NCBI GenBank assembly: GCA_024362935.1
Contig: JANCRA010000006.1
Location: forward strand, 37,813,924 to 37,877,923
Reading direction: 5' to 3'
DNA: 64,000 nucleotides
From: Setophaga petechia
Lineage: Eukaryota; Chordata; Aves; Passeriformes; Parulidae
Shown: positions 32,476 through 45,622 of the stretch, one piece after another
Layout of the letters: the number at the start of each line of letters is the position of its first letter
Position numbering within the stretch: the stretch's first letter is position 1
Position numbers and translations under genes: made by a program
The notes under the pieces: model-generated
The model's database searches: none
What the model saw: the letters and a program-made list of their open reading frames with translations, nothing else
What the model was told of the DNA's origin: nothing

Positions 32476-33569
32476 TTAATGTGAAGGGAAAGGCAAGAGA
32501 GTGGGAAAGTACTGTTTTCTATCACTTTGAGAGCTGCTAACACAATCCCAGTGCTGTGAACCAATTAACTTGTCACTGCACTGCAGTAAGTGTTTCTTGT
32601 CACCTGCATCTAAGCAAATAGCTTTTTCACTATGTCTCGCATGGAGAAAACCTTCCTGCTCACTAAACATCTCCTATCGTGTTCTAGGAGTTGCACAGAG
32701 GGCTGCAGTGTGTTCTGTAACAAGAAAAAGAAAGTTGTCTAAGACGCCTTCCTTTCAAGTATTAATGTGAAGGGAAAGGCAAGAGAGTGGGAAAGTACTG
32801 TTTTCTAGCACTTTGCAAGCTCCTAACACAATCCCAGTTCTGTGTAGCAATTAGCTGTTCAGTCCACTGCAGTAAGTGTTTCTTGTCACCTACATCTAAG
32901 CAAATAGCTTTTTCACTATGTCTCGCAAGGGGAAAACGTTGCTGCTCACTAAACAACTTCCATCGTGTTGTAGAAGTTGCACAGAGGGCTGCAGTGTGTT
33001 TTGCAGCAAGAAAAAGAAAGTTGTCTAAGACGCCTTCCTTTCAAGTATTAATGTGAAGGGAAAGGCAAGAGAGTGGGAAAGTACTGTTTTCTAGCACTTT
33101 GCAAGCTGCTAACACAATCCCAGTGCTGTGTAGCAATTAGCTGTTCAGTGCACTGCAGTAAGTGTTTCTTGTCACCTATATCTCAGCAAAAAGCTTTATC
33201 ACGATGTCTCGCAAGGAGAAAACCTTCCTGCTCACTAAACATTTCCTATCGTGTTCTAGAAGTTGCACAGAGGGCTGCAGTGTGTTTTGCAGCAAGAAAA
33301 AGAAAGTTGTCTAAGACGCCTTCCTTTCAAGTATTAATGTGAAGGGAAAGGCAAGAGAGTGGGAAAGTACTGTTTTCTATCACTTTGAGAGCTGCTAACA
33401 CAATCCCAGTGCTGTGTACCAATTAACTTGTCACTGCACTGCAGTAAGTGTTTCTTGTCACCTACATCTAAGCAAATAGCTTTTTCACTATGTCTCCCAA
33501 GGAGAAAACCTTCCTGCTCACTAAACATCTCCTATCGTGTTCTAGAAGTTGCACAGAGGGCTGCAGTGA

Positions 33570-36500
33570 GTTCTGTAACAAGAAAAAGAAAGTTGTCTAA
33601 GACGCCTTCCTTTCAAGTATTAATGTGAAGGGAAAGGCAAGAGAGTGGGAAAGTACTGTTTTCTAGCACTTTGGAAGCTGCTAACACAATCGCAGTGCTG
33701 TGTAGCAATTAGCTTGTCAGTGCACGGCAGTAAGTGTTTCTTGATACCTACATCTGAGCAAATAGCTTTTTGACTTTGTCTCGCAAGGGGAAAACGTTGC
33801 TGCTCACTAAACAACTTCCATCGTGTTGTAGAAGTTGCACAGAGGGCTGCAGTGTGTTTTGCAGCAAGAAAAAGAAAGTTGTCTAAGACGCCTTCCTTTC
33901 AAGTATTAATGTGAAGGGAAAGGCAAGAGAGTGGGAAAGTACTGTTTTCTAGCACTTTGCAAGCTGCTAACACAATCCCAGTGCTGTGTAGCAATTAGCT
34001 GTTCAGTGCACTGCAGTAAGTGTTTCTTGTCACCTATATCTCAGCAAAAAGCTTTATCACGATGTCTCGCAAGGAGAAAACCTTCCTGCTCACTAAACAT
34101 TTCCTATCTTGTTCTAGAAGTTGCACAGAGGGCTGCAGTGTGTTTTGCAGCAAGAAAAAGAAAGTTGTCTAAGACGCCTTCCTTTCAAGTATTAATGTGA
34201 AGGGAAAGGCAAGAGAGTGGGAAAGTACTGTTTTCTATCACTTTGAGAGCTGCTAACACAATCCCAGTGCTGTGTACCAATTAACTTGTCACTGCACTGC
34301 AGTAAGTGTTTCTTGTCACCTGCATCTAAGCAAATAGCTTTTTCACTATGTCTCGCATGGAGAAAACCTTCCTGCTCACTAAACATCTCCTATCGTGTTC
34401 TAGAAGTTGCACAGAGGGCTGCAGTGAGTTCTGTAACAAGAAAAAGAAAGTTGTCTAAGACGCCTTCCTTTCAAGTATTAATGTGAAGGGAAAGGCAAGA
34501 GAGTGGGAAAGTACTGTTTTCTAGCACTTTGCAAGCTGCTAACACAATCGCAGTGCTGTGTAGCAATTAGCTTGTCAGTGCACGGCAGTAAGTGTTTCTT
34601 GATACCTACATCTGAGCAAATAGCTTTTTCACTATGTCTCGCATGGGGAAAACGTTCCTGCTCACTAAACAACTTCCATCGTGTTGTAGAAGTTGCACAG
34701 AGGGCTGCAGTGTGTTTTGCAAAATATAAAACAAAGTTGTCTAAGACGCCTTCCTTTCAAGTATTAATGTGAAGGGAAAGGCAAGAGAGTGGGAAAGTAC
34801 TGTTTTCTAGCACTTTGCAGGCTGCTAACACAATCGCAGTGCTGTGTAGCAGTTAGCTTTTCAGTGCACTGCAGTAAGAGTTTCTTGTCACCTACATCTA
34901 AGCAAATAGCTTTATCACTCTGTCTAGCAAGGAGAAAACCTTCTTGCTCACTAAACATTTCCTATCGTGTTCTAGAAGTTGCACAGAGGGCTGCAGTGTG
35001 TTTTGCAGCAAGAAAAAGAAAGTTGTCTAAGACGCCTTCCTTTCAAGTATTAATGTGAAGGGAAAGGCAAGAGAGTGGGAAAGTATTGTTTACTAGCACT
35101 TTGAGAGCTGCTAACACAATCCCAGTGCTGTGTACCAACTAACTTGTCACTGCGCTGCAGTAAGGGTTTCTTGTCACCTGCATCTAAGCAAATAGCTTTT
35201 TCACTATGTTTCGCAAGGAGAAAACCTTCCGGCTCACTAAACATTTCCTATCGTGTTCTAGAAGTTGCACAGAGGGCTGCAGGGTGTTCTGTAACAAGAA
35301 AAAGAAAGTTGTCTAAGACGCCTTCCTTTCAAGTATTAATGTGAAGGGAAAGGCAAGAGAGTGGGAAAGTACTGTTTTCTAGCACTTTGCAGGCTGCTAA
35401 CACAATCGCAGTCCTGTGTAACAGTTAGCTGTTCAGTGCACTGCAGTAAGTGTTTCTTGTCACCTACATCTAAGCAAATAGCTTTTTCACTATATCTCGC
35501 AAGGAGAAAACCTTCTTGCTCACTAAACATCTCCTATCGTGTTCTAGGAGTTGCACAGAGGGCTGCAGTGTGTTCTGTAACAAGAAAAAGAAAGTTGTCT
35601 AAGACGCCTTCCTTTCAAGTATTAATGTGAAGGGAAAGGCAAGAGAGTGGGAAAGTACTGTTTTCTAGCACTTTGCAAGCTCCTAACACAATCCCAGTTC
35701 TGTGTAGCAATTAGCTGTTCAGTCCACTGCAGTAAGTGTTTCTTGTCACCTACATCTAAGCAAATAGCTTTTTCACTATGTCTCGCAAGGGGAAAACGTT
35801 GCTGCTCACTAAACAACTTCCATCGTGTTGTAGAAGTTGCACAGAGGGCTGCAGTGTGTTTTGCAGCAAGAAAAAGAAAGTTGTCTAAGACGCCTTCCTT
35901 TCAAGTATTAATGTGAAGGGAAAGGCAAGAGAGTGGGAAAGTACTGTTTTCTAGCACTTTGCAAGCTGCTAACACAATCCCAGTGCTGTGTAGCAATTAG
36001 CTGTTCAGTGCACTGCAGTAAGTGTTTCTTGTCACCTATATCTCAGCAAAAAGCTTTATCACGATGTCTCGCAAGGAGAAAACCTTCCTGCTCACTAAAC
36101 ATTTCCTATCGTGTTCTAGAAGTTGCACAGAGGGCTGCAGTGTGTTTTGCAGCAAGAAAAAGAAAGTTGTCTAAGACGCCTTCCTTTCAAGTATTAATGT
36201 GAAGGGAAAGGCAAGAGAGTGGGAAAGTACTGTTTTCTATCACTTTGAGAGCTGCTAACACAATCCCAGTGCTGTGTAGCAATTAACTTGTCACTGCACT
36301 GCAGTAAGTGTTTCTTGTCACCTACATCTAAGCAAATAGCTTTTTCACTATGTCTCCCAAGGAGAAAACCTTCCTGCTCACTAAACATCTCCTATCGTGT
36401 TCTAGAAGTTGCACAGAGGGCTGCAGTGAGTTCTGTAACAAGAAAAAGAAAGTTGTCTAAGACGCCTTCCTTTCAAGTATTAATGTGAAGGGAAAGGCAA

Positions 36501-38760
36501 GAGAGTGGGAAAGTACTGTTTTCTAGCACTTTGGAAGCTGCTAACACAATCGCAGTGCTGTGTAGCAATTAGCTTGCCAGTGCACGGCAGTAAGTGTTTC
36601 TTGATACCTACATCTGAGCAAATAGCTTTTTCACTATGTCTCGCATGGGGAAAACGTTGCTGCTCACTAAACAACTTCCATCGTGTTGTAGAAGTTGCAC
36701 AGAGGGCTGCAGTGTGTTTTGCAAAATATAAAAGAAAGTTGTCTAAGACGCCTTCCTTTCAAGTATTAATGTGAAGGGAAAGGCAAGAGAGTGGGAAAGT
36801 ACTGTTTTCTAGCACTTTGCAAGCTGCTGACACAATCGCAGTTTTGTGTAGCAATTAGCTGTTCGGTGCACTGCAGTAAGTGTTTCTTGCCACCTATATC
36901 TAAGCAAAAAGCTTTTTCAATATGTCTCGCAAGGAGAAAACCTTCCTGCTCACTAAACATTTCCTATCGTGTTGTAGAAGTTGCACAGAGGGCTGCAGTG
37001 TGTTTTGCAGCAAGAAAAAGAAAGTTGTCTAAGACGCCTTCCTTTCAAGTATTAATGTGAAGGGAAAGACAAGAGAGTGGGAAAGTACTGTTTTCTAGCA
37101 CTTTGCAAGCTGCTAACACAGTACTAGTGCTGTGTAGCAGTTAGCTGTTCAGTGCACTGCAGTAAGTGTTTCTTGTCACCTACATCTAAGCAAATAGCTT
37201 TTTCACTATGTCTCGCAAGGAGAAAACCTTCCTGCTCACTAAACAACTTCCATCGTGTTGTAGATGTTGCACAGAGGGCTTCAGAGTGTTCTCTAACAAG
37301 AAAAAGAAAGTTGTCTAAGACGCCTTCCTTTCAAGTATTAATGTGAATGGAAAGGCGAGAGAGTGGGAAAGTACTGTTTTCTAGCACTTTGCAGGCTGCT
37401 AAAACAATTGCAGTGCTGTGTAGCAGTTAGCTTTTCAGTGCACTGCAGTAAGTGTTTCTTGTCACCTACATCTAAGCAAATAGCTTTATCACTCTGTCTA
37501 GCAAGGAGAAAACCTTCTTGCTCACTAAACATTTCCTATCATGTTCTAGAAGTTGCACAGAGGGCTGCAGTGTGTTTTGCAAAATGTAAAAGAAAGTTGT
37601 CTAAGACGCCTTCCTTTCAAGTATTAATGTGAAGGGAAAGGCAAGAGAGTGGGAAAGTACTGTTTTCTAGCACTTTGCAAGCTGCTAACACAATCCCAGT
37701 TCTGTGTAGCAGTTAGCTGTTCAATGCACTGCAGTAAGTGTTTCTTGTCACCTACATCTAAGGAAAAAGCTTTTTCACTATGTCTCGCAAGGAGAAAACC
37801 TTCCTGCTCACTAAACAACTTCCATCGTGTTGTAGATGTTGCAAAGAGGGCTGCAGTGTGTTTTGCAGCAAGAAAAAGAAAGTTGTCTAAGACGCCTTCC
37901 TTTCAAGTATTAATGTGAAGGGAAAGGCAAGAGAGTGGGAAAGTAGTTTTCTACCACTTTGAAGGCTGCTAACACAATCTCAGTCCTGTGTAACAGTTAG
38001 CTGCTCAGTGCACTGCAGTAAGTGTTTCTTGTCACCTACATCTAAGCAAATAGCTTTTTCACTATATCTCGCAAGGAGAAAACCTTCTTGCTCACTAAAC
38101 ATCTCCTATCGTGTTCTAGGAGTTGCACAGAGGGCTGCAGTGTGTTCTGTAACAAGAAAAAGAAAGTTGTCTAAGACGCCTTCCTTTCAAGTATTAATGT
38201 GAAGGGAAAGGCAAGAGAGTGGGAAAGTACTGTTTTCTAGCACTTTGCAAGCTCCTAACACAATCCCAGTTCTGTGTAGCAATTAGCTGTTCAGTCCACT
38301 GCAGTAAGTGTTTCTTGTCACCTACATCTAAGCAAATAGCTTTTTCACTATGTCTCGCAAGGAGAAAACCTTCCTGCTCACTAAAACACCTCCATCGTGT
38401 TGCAGATGTTGCAGAGAGGGCTGCAGAGTTTTTTGACACAAGAAAAAGAAAGTTGTCTAAGATGCCTTCCTTTCAAGTATTAATGTGAAGGGAAAGGCAA
38501 GAGAGTGGGAAAGTACTGTTTTCTAGCACTTTGCAAGCTGCTAACACAATCGCAGTGCTGTGTAGCAATTAGCTTGTCAGTGCACGGCCGTAAGTGTTTC
38601 TTGATACCTACATGTGAGCAAATAGCTTTTTCACTTTGTCTCGCAAGGGGAAAATGTTGATGCTCACTAAACAACTTCCATCGTGTTGTAGAAGTTGCAC
38701 AGAGGGCTGCAGTGTGTTTTGCAGCAAGAAAAAGAAAGTTGTCTAAGACGCCTTCCTTTC
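33570..38760 (+). repeat. 5.2-kb satellite block, upstream copy
   Basis: Eighteen consecutive monomers correspond to 40432-45622 at a constant offset of 6862 bp (24 monomers minus 2 bp). Subtype order, the 284-bp monomer and private variants such as tctaaggaaaaag (37760 and 44622) all agree. A short patch at 37851-37892 does not match. Confidence 0.85.
36194..37623 (+). repeat. Five-monomer higher-order unit within duplicated block
   Basis: Same five-subtype order. It lies inside the block that recurs 6862 bp downstream (unit 43056-44485). The second monomer carries cttggaagctgc and agcttgccagtg, variants it shares with 43056-44485 and with 896-1190. Confidence 0.8.
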
Positions 38761-39051
38761 AAGTATTAATGTGAAGGGAAAGGCAAGAGAGTGGGAAAGT
38801 ACTGTTTTCTAGCACTTTCCAAGCTGCTGACACAATCGCAGTTTTGTGTAGCAATTAGCTGTTCGGTGCACTGCAGTAAGTGTTTCTTGCCACCTATATC
38901 TAAGCAAAAAGCTTTTTCAATATGTCTCGCAAGGAGAAAACCTTCCTGCTCACTAAACAACTTCCATCGTGTTGTAGATATTGCAGAGAGGGCTGCAGAG
39001 TTTTTTGACACAAGAAAAAGAAAGTTGTCTAAGATGCCTTCCTTTCAAGTA

Positions 39052-41053
39052 TTAATGTGAAGGGAAAGGCAAGAGAGTGGGAAAGTACTGTTTTCTATCA
39101 CTTTGAGAGCTGCTAACACAATCCCAGTGCTGTGTACCAATTAACTTGTCACTGCACTGCAGTAAGTGTTTCTTGTCACCTACATCTAAGCAAATAGCTT
39201 TTTCACTATGTCTCCCAAGGAGAAAACCTTCCTGCTCACTAAACATCTCCTATCGTGTTCTAGAAGTTGCACAGAGGGCTGCAGTGTGTTCTGTAACAAG
39301 AAAAAGAAAGTTGTCTAAGACGCCTTCCTTTCAAGTATTAATGTGAAGGGAAAGGCAAGAGAGTGGGAAAGTACTGTTTTCTAGCACTTTGCAAGCTGCT
39401 AACACAATCGCAGTGCTGTGTAGCAATTAGCTTGTCAGTGCACGGCAGTAAGTGTTTCTTGATACCTACATCTGAGCAAATAGCTTTTTCACTTTGTCTC
39501 GCAAGGGGAAAACGTTGCTGCTCACTAAACAACTTCCATCGTGTTGTAGAAGTTGCACAGAGGGCTGCAGTGTGTTTTGCAAAATATAAAACAAAGTTGT
39601 CTAAGACGCCTTCCTTTCAAGTATTAATGTGAAGGGAAAGGCAAGAGAGTGGGAAAGTACTGTTTTCTAGCACTTTGCAGGCTGCTAACACAATCGCAGT
39701 TCTGTGTAGCAGTTAGCTTTTCAGTGCACTGCAGTAAGAGTTTCTTGTCACCTACATCTAAGCAAATAGCTTTATCACTCTGTCTAGCAAGGAGAAAACC
39801 TTCTTGCTCACTAAACATTTCCTATCGTGTCCTAGAAGTTGCACAGAGGGCTGCAGTGTGTTTTGCAGCAAGAAAAAAAAAATTGTCTAAGACGCCTTCC
39901 TTTCAAGTATTAATGTGAAGGGAAAGGCAAGAGAGTGGGAAAGTATTGTTTACTAGCACTTTGAGAGCTGCTAACACAATCCCAGTGCTGTGTACCAATT
40001 AACTTGTCACTGCGCTGCAGTAAGGGTTTCTTGTCACCTGCATCTAAGCAAATAGCTTTTTCACTATGTTTCGCAAGGAGAAAACCTTCCGGCTCACTAA
40101 ACATTTCCTATCGTGTTCTAGAAGTTGCACAGAGGGCTGCAGGGTGTTCTGTAACAAGAAAAAGAAAGTTGTCTAAGACGCCTTCCTTTCAAGTATTAAT
40201 GTGAAGGGAAAGGCAAGAGAGTGGGAAAGTACTGTTTTCTAGCACTTTGCAGGCTGCTAACACAATCGCAGTCCTGTGTAACAGTTAGCTGTTCAGTGCA
40301 CTGCAGTAAGTGTTTCTTGTCACCTACATCTAAGCAAATAGCTTTATCACTATATCTCGCAAGGAGAAAACCTTCTTGCTCACTAAACATCTCCTATCGT
40401 GTTCTAGGAGTTGCACAGAGGGCTGCAGTGTGTTCTGTAACAAGAAAAAGAAAGTTGTCTAAGACGCCTTCCTTTCAAGTATTAATGTGAAGGGAAAGGC
40501 AAGAGAGTGGGAAAGTACTGTTTTCTAGCACTTTGCAAGCTGCTAACACAATCGCAGTGCTGTGTAGCAATTAGCTTGTCAGTGCACGGCAGTAAGTGTT
40601 TCTTGATACCTACATCTGAGCAAATAGCTTTTTGACTTTGTCTCGCAAGGGGAAAACGTTGCTGCTCACTAAACAACTTCCATCGTGTTGTAGAAGTTGC
40701 ACAGAGGGCTGCAGTGTGTTTTGCAGCAAGAAAAAGAAAGTTGTCTAAGACGCCTTCCTTTCAAGTATTAATGTGAAGGGAAAGGCAAGAGAGTGGGAAA
40801 GTACTGTTTTCTAGCACTTTGCAAGCTGCTAACACAATCCCAGTGCTGTGTAGCAATTAGCTGTTCAGTGCACTGCAGTAAGTGTTTCTTGTCACCTATA
40901 TCTCAGCAAAAAGCTTTATCACGATGTCTCGCAAGGAGAAAACCTTCCTGCTCACTAAACATTTCCTATCTTGTTCTAGAAGTTGCACAGAGGGCTGCAG
41001 TGTGTTTTGCAGCAAGAAAAAGAAAGTTGTCTAAGACGCCTTCCTTTCAAGTA
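39052..41053 (+). repeat. Seven-monomer block, fourth copy
   Basis: Offset 8578 bp from 30474. The similarity extends on both sides (30150-32690 against 38728-41268), so this copy arrived as part of a larger 2.5-kb transfer. Confidence 0.8.
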
Positions 41054-44000
41054 TTAATGTGAAGGGAAAGGCAAGAGAGTGGGAAAGTACTGTTTTCTAT
41101 CACTTTGAGAGCTGCTAACACAATCCCAGTGCTGTGTACCAATTAACTTGTCACTGCACTGCAGTAAGTGTTTCTTGTCACCTGCATCTAAGCAAATAGC
41201 TTTTTCACTATGTCTCGCATGGAGAAAACCTTCCTGCTCACTAAACATCTCCTATCGTGTTCTAGAAGTTGCACAGAGGGCTGCAGTGAGTTCTGTAACA
41301 AGAAAAAGAAAGTTGTCTAAGACGCCTTCCTTTCAAGTATTAATGTGAAGGGAAAGGCAAGAGAGTGGGAAAGTACTGTTTTCTAGCACTTTGCAAGCTG
41401 CTAACACAATCGCAGTGCTGTGTAGCAATTAGCTTGTCAGTGCACGGCAGTAAGTGTTTCTTGATACCTACATCTGAGCAAATAGCTTTTTCACTATGTC
41501 TCGCATGGGGAAAACGTTGCTGCTCACTAAACAACTTCCATCGTGTTGTAGAAGTTGCACAGAGGGCTGCAGTGTGTTTTGCAAAATATAAAACAAAGTT
41601 GTCTAAGACGCCTTCCTTTCAAGTATTAATGTGAAGGGAAAGGCAAGAGAGTGGGAAAGTACTGTTTTCTAGCACTTTGCAGGCTGCTAACACAATCGCA
41701 GTGCTGTGTAGCAGTTAGCTTTTCAGTGCACTGCAGTAAGAGTTTCTTGTCACCTACATCTAAGCAAATAGCTTTATCACTCTGTCTAGCAAGGAGAAAA
41801 CCTTCTTGCTCACTAAACATTTCCTATCGTGTTCTAGAAGTTGCACAGAGGGCTGCAGTGTGTTTTGCAGCAAGAAAAAGAAAGTTGTCTAAGACGCCTT
41901 CCTTTCAAGTATTAATGTGAAGGGAAAGGCAAGAGAGTGGGAAAGTATTGTTTACTAGCACTTTGAGAGCTGCTAACACAATCCCAGTGCTGTGTACCAA
42001 CTAACTTGTCACTGCGCTGCAGTAAGGGTTTCTTGTCACCTGCATCTAAGCAAATAGCTTTTTCACTATGTTTCGCAAGGAGAAAACCTTCCGGCTCACT
42101 AAACATTTCCTATCGTGTTCTAGAAGTTGCACAGAGGGCTGCAGGGTGTTCTGTAACAAGAAAAAGAAAGTTGTCTAAGACGCCTTCCTTTCAAGTATTA
42201 ATGTGAAGGGAAAGGCAAGAGAGTGGGAAAGTACTGTTTTCTAGCACTTTGCAGGCTGCTAACACAATCGCAGTCCTGTGTAACAGTTAGCTGTTCAGTG
42301 CACTGCAGTAAGTGTTTCTTGTCACCTACATCTAAGCAAATAGCTTTTTCACTATATCTCGCAAGGAGAAAACCTTCTTGCTCACTAAACATCTCCTATC
42401 GTGTTCTAGGAGTTGCACAGAGGGCTGCAGTGTGTTCTGTAACAAGAAAAAGAAAGTTGTCTAAGACGCCTTCCTTTCAAGTATTAATGTGAAGGGAAAG
42501 GCAAGAGAGTGGGAAAGTACTGTTTTCTAGCACTTTGCAAGCTCCTAACACAATCCCAGTTCTGTGTAGCAATTAGCTGTTCAGTCCACTGCAGTAAGTG
42601 TTTCTTGTCACCTACATCTAAGCAAATAGCTTTTTCACTATGTCTCGCAAGGGGAAAACGTTGCTGCTCACTAAACAACTTCCATCGTGTTGTAGAAGTT
42701 GCACAGAGGGCTGCAGTGTGTTTTGCAGCAAGAAAAAGAAAGTTGTCTAAGACGCCTTCCTTTCAAGTATTAATGTGAAGGGAAAGGCAAGAGAGTGGGA
42801 AAGTACTGTTTTCTAGCACTTTGCAAGCTGCTAACACAATCCCAGTGCTGTGTAGCAATTAGCTGTTCAGTGCACTGCAGTAAGTGTTTCTTGTCACCTA
42901 TATCTCAGCAAAAAGCTTTATCACGATGTCTCGCAAGGAGAAAACCTTCCTGCTCACTAAACATTTCCTATCGTGTTCTAGAAGTTGCACAGAGGGCTGC
43001 AGTGTGTTTTGCAGCAAGAAAAAGAAAGTTGTCTAAGACGCCTTCCTTTCAAGTATTAATGTGAAGGGAAAGGCAAGAGAGTGGGAAAGTACTGTTTTCT
43101 ATCACTTTGAGAGCTGCTAACACAATCCCAGTGCTGTGTACCAATTAACTTGTCACTGCACTGCAGTAAGTGTTTCTTGTCACCTACATCTAAGCAAATA
43201 GCTTTTTCACTATGTCTCCCAAGGAGAAAACCTTCCTGCTCACTAAACATCTCCTATCGTGTTCTAGAAGTTGCACAGAGGGCTGCAGTGAGTTCTGTAA
43301 CAAGAAAAAGAAAGTTGTCTAAGACGCCTTCCTTTCAAGTATTAATGTGAAGGGAAAGGCAAGAGAGTGGGAAAGTACTGTTTTCTAGCACTTTGGAAGC
43401 TGCTAACACAATCGCAGTGCTGTGTAGCAATTAGCTTGCCAGTGCACGGCAGTAAGTGTTTCTTGATACCTACATCTGAGCAAATAGCTTTTTCACTATG
43501 TCTCGCATGGGGAAAACGTTGCTGCTCACTAAACAACTTCCATCGTGTTGTAGAAGTTGCACAGAGGGCTGCAGTGTGTTTTGCAAAATATAAAAGAAAG
43601 TTGTCTAAGACGCCTTCCTTTCAAGTATTAATGTGAAGGGAAAGGCAAGAGAGTGGGAAAGTACTGTTTTCTAGCACTTTGCAAGCTGCTGACACAATCG
43701 CAGTTTTGTGTAGCAATTAGCTGTTCGGTGCACTGCAGTAAGTGTTTCTTGCCACCTATATCTAAGCAAAAAGCTTTTTCAATATGTCTCGCAAGGAGAA
43801 AACCTTCCTGCTCACTAAACATTTCCTATCGTGTTGTAGAAGTTGCACAGAGGGCTGCAGTGTGTTTTGCAGCAAGAAAAAGAAAGTTGTCTAAGACGCC
43901 TTCCTTTCAAGTATTAATGTGAAGGGAAAGACAAGAGAGTGGGAAAGTACTGTTTTCTAGCACTTTGCAAGCTGCTAACACAGTACTAGTGCTGTGTAGC

Positions 44001-45622
44001 AGTTAGCTGTTCAGTGCACTGCAGTAAGTGTTTCTTGTCACCTACATCTAAGCAAATAGCTTTTTCACTATGTCTCGCAAGGAGAAAACCTTCCTGCTCA
44101 CTAAACAACTTCCATCGTGTTGTAGATGTTGCACAGAGGGCTTCAGAGTGTTCTCTAACAAGAAAAAGAAAGTTGTCTAAGACGCCTTCCTTTCAAGTAT
44201 TAATGTGAATGGAAAGGCGAGAGAGTGGGAAAGTACTGTTTTCTAGCACTTTGCAGGCTGCTAAAACAATTGCAGTGCTGTGTAGCAGTTAGCTTTTCAG
44301 TGCACTGCAGTAAGTGTTTCTTGTCACCTACATCTAAGCAAATAGCTTTATCACTCTGTCTAGCAAGGAGAAAACCTTCTTGCTCACTAAACATTTCCTA
44401 TCATGTTCTAGAAGTTGCACAGAGGGCTGCAGTGTGTTTTGCAAAATGTAAAAGAAAGTTGTCTAAGACGCCTTCCTTTCAAGTATTAATGTGAAGGGAA
44501 AGGCAAGAGAGTGGGAAAGTACTGTTTTCTAGCACTTTGCAAGCTGCTAACACAATCCCAGTTCTGTGTAGCAGTTAGCTGTTCAATGCACTGCAGTAAG
44601 TGTTTCTTGTCACCTACATCTAAGGAAAAAGCTTTTTCACTATGTCTCGCAAGGAGAAAACCTTCCTGCTCACTAAACAACTTCCATCGTGTTGTAGATG
44701 TTGCAAAGAGGGGTGCAGAGTTTTTTGACACAAGAAAAAGAAAGTTGTCTAAGATGCCTTCCTTTCAAGTATTAATGTGAAGGGAAAGGCAAGAGAGTGG
44801 GAAAGTAGTTTTCTACCACTTTGAAGGCTGCTAACACAATCTCAGTCCTGTGTAACAGTTAGCTGCTCAGTGCACTGCAGTAAGTGTTTCTTGTCACCTA
44901 CATCTAAGCAAATAGCTTTTTCACTATATCTCGCAAGGAGAAAACCTTCTTGCTCACTAAACATCTCCTATCGTGTTCTAGGAGTTGCACAGAGGGCTGC
45001 AGTGTGTTCTGTAACAAGAAAAAGAAAGTTGTCTAAGACGCCTTCCTTTCAAGTATTAATGTGAAGGGAAAGGCAAGAGAGTGGGAAAGTACTGTTTTCT
45101 AGCACTTTGCAAGCTCCTAACACAATCCCAGTTCTGTGTAGCAATTAGCTGTTCAGTCCACTGCAGTAAGTGTTTCTTGTCACCTACATCTAAGCAAATA
45201 GCTTTTTCACTATGTCTCGCAAGGAGAAAACCTTCCTGCTCACTAAAACACCTCCATCGTGTTGCAGATGTTGCAGAGAGGGCTGCAGAGTTTTTTGACA
45301 CAAGAAAAAGAAAGTTGTCTAAGATGCCTTCCTTTCAAGTATTAATGTGAAGGGAAAGGCAAGAGAGTGGGAAAGTACTGTTTTCTAGCACTTTGCAAGC
45401 TGCTAACACAATCGCAGTGCTGTGTAGCAATTAGCTTGTCAGTGCACGGCCGTAAGTGTTTCTTGATACCTACATGTGAGCAAATAGCTTTTTCACTTTG
45501 TCTCGCAAGGGGAAAATGTTGATGCTCACTAAACAACTTCCATCGTGTTGTAGAAGTTGCACAGAGGGCTGCAGTGTGTTTTGCAGCAAGAAAAAGAAAG
45601 TTGTCTAAGACGCCTTCCTTTC
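40432..45622 (+). repeat. 5.2-kb satellite block, downstream copy
   Basis: Counterpart of 33570-38760. Its right part (42447 onward) also matches the left window edge, so this segment is shared by three places in the window. Confidence 0.85.
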
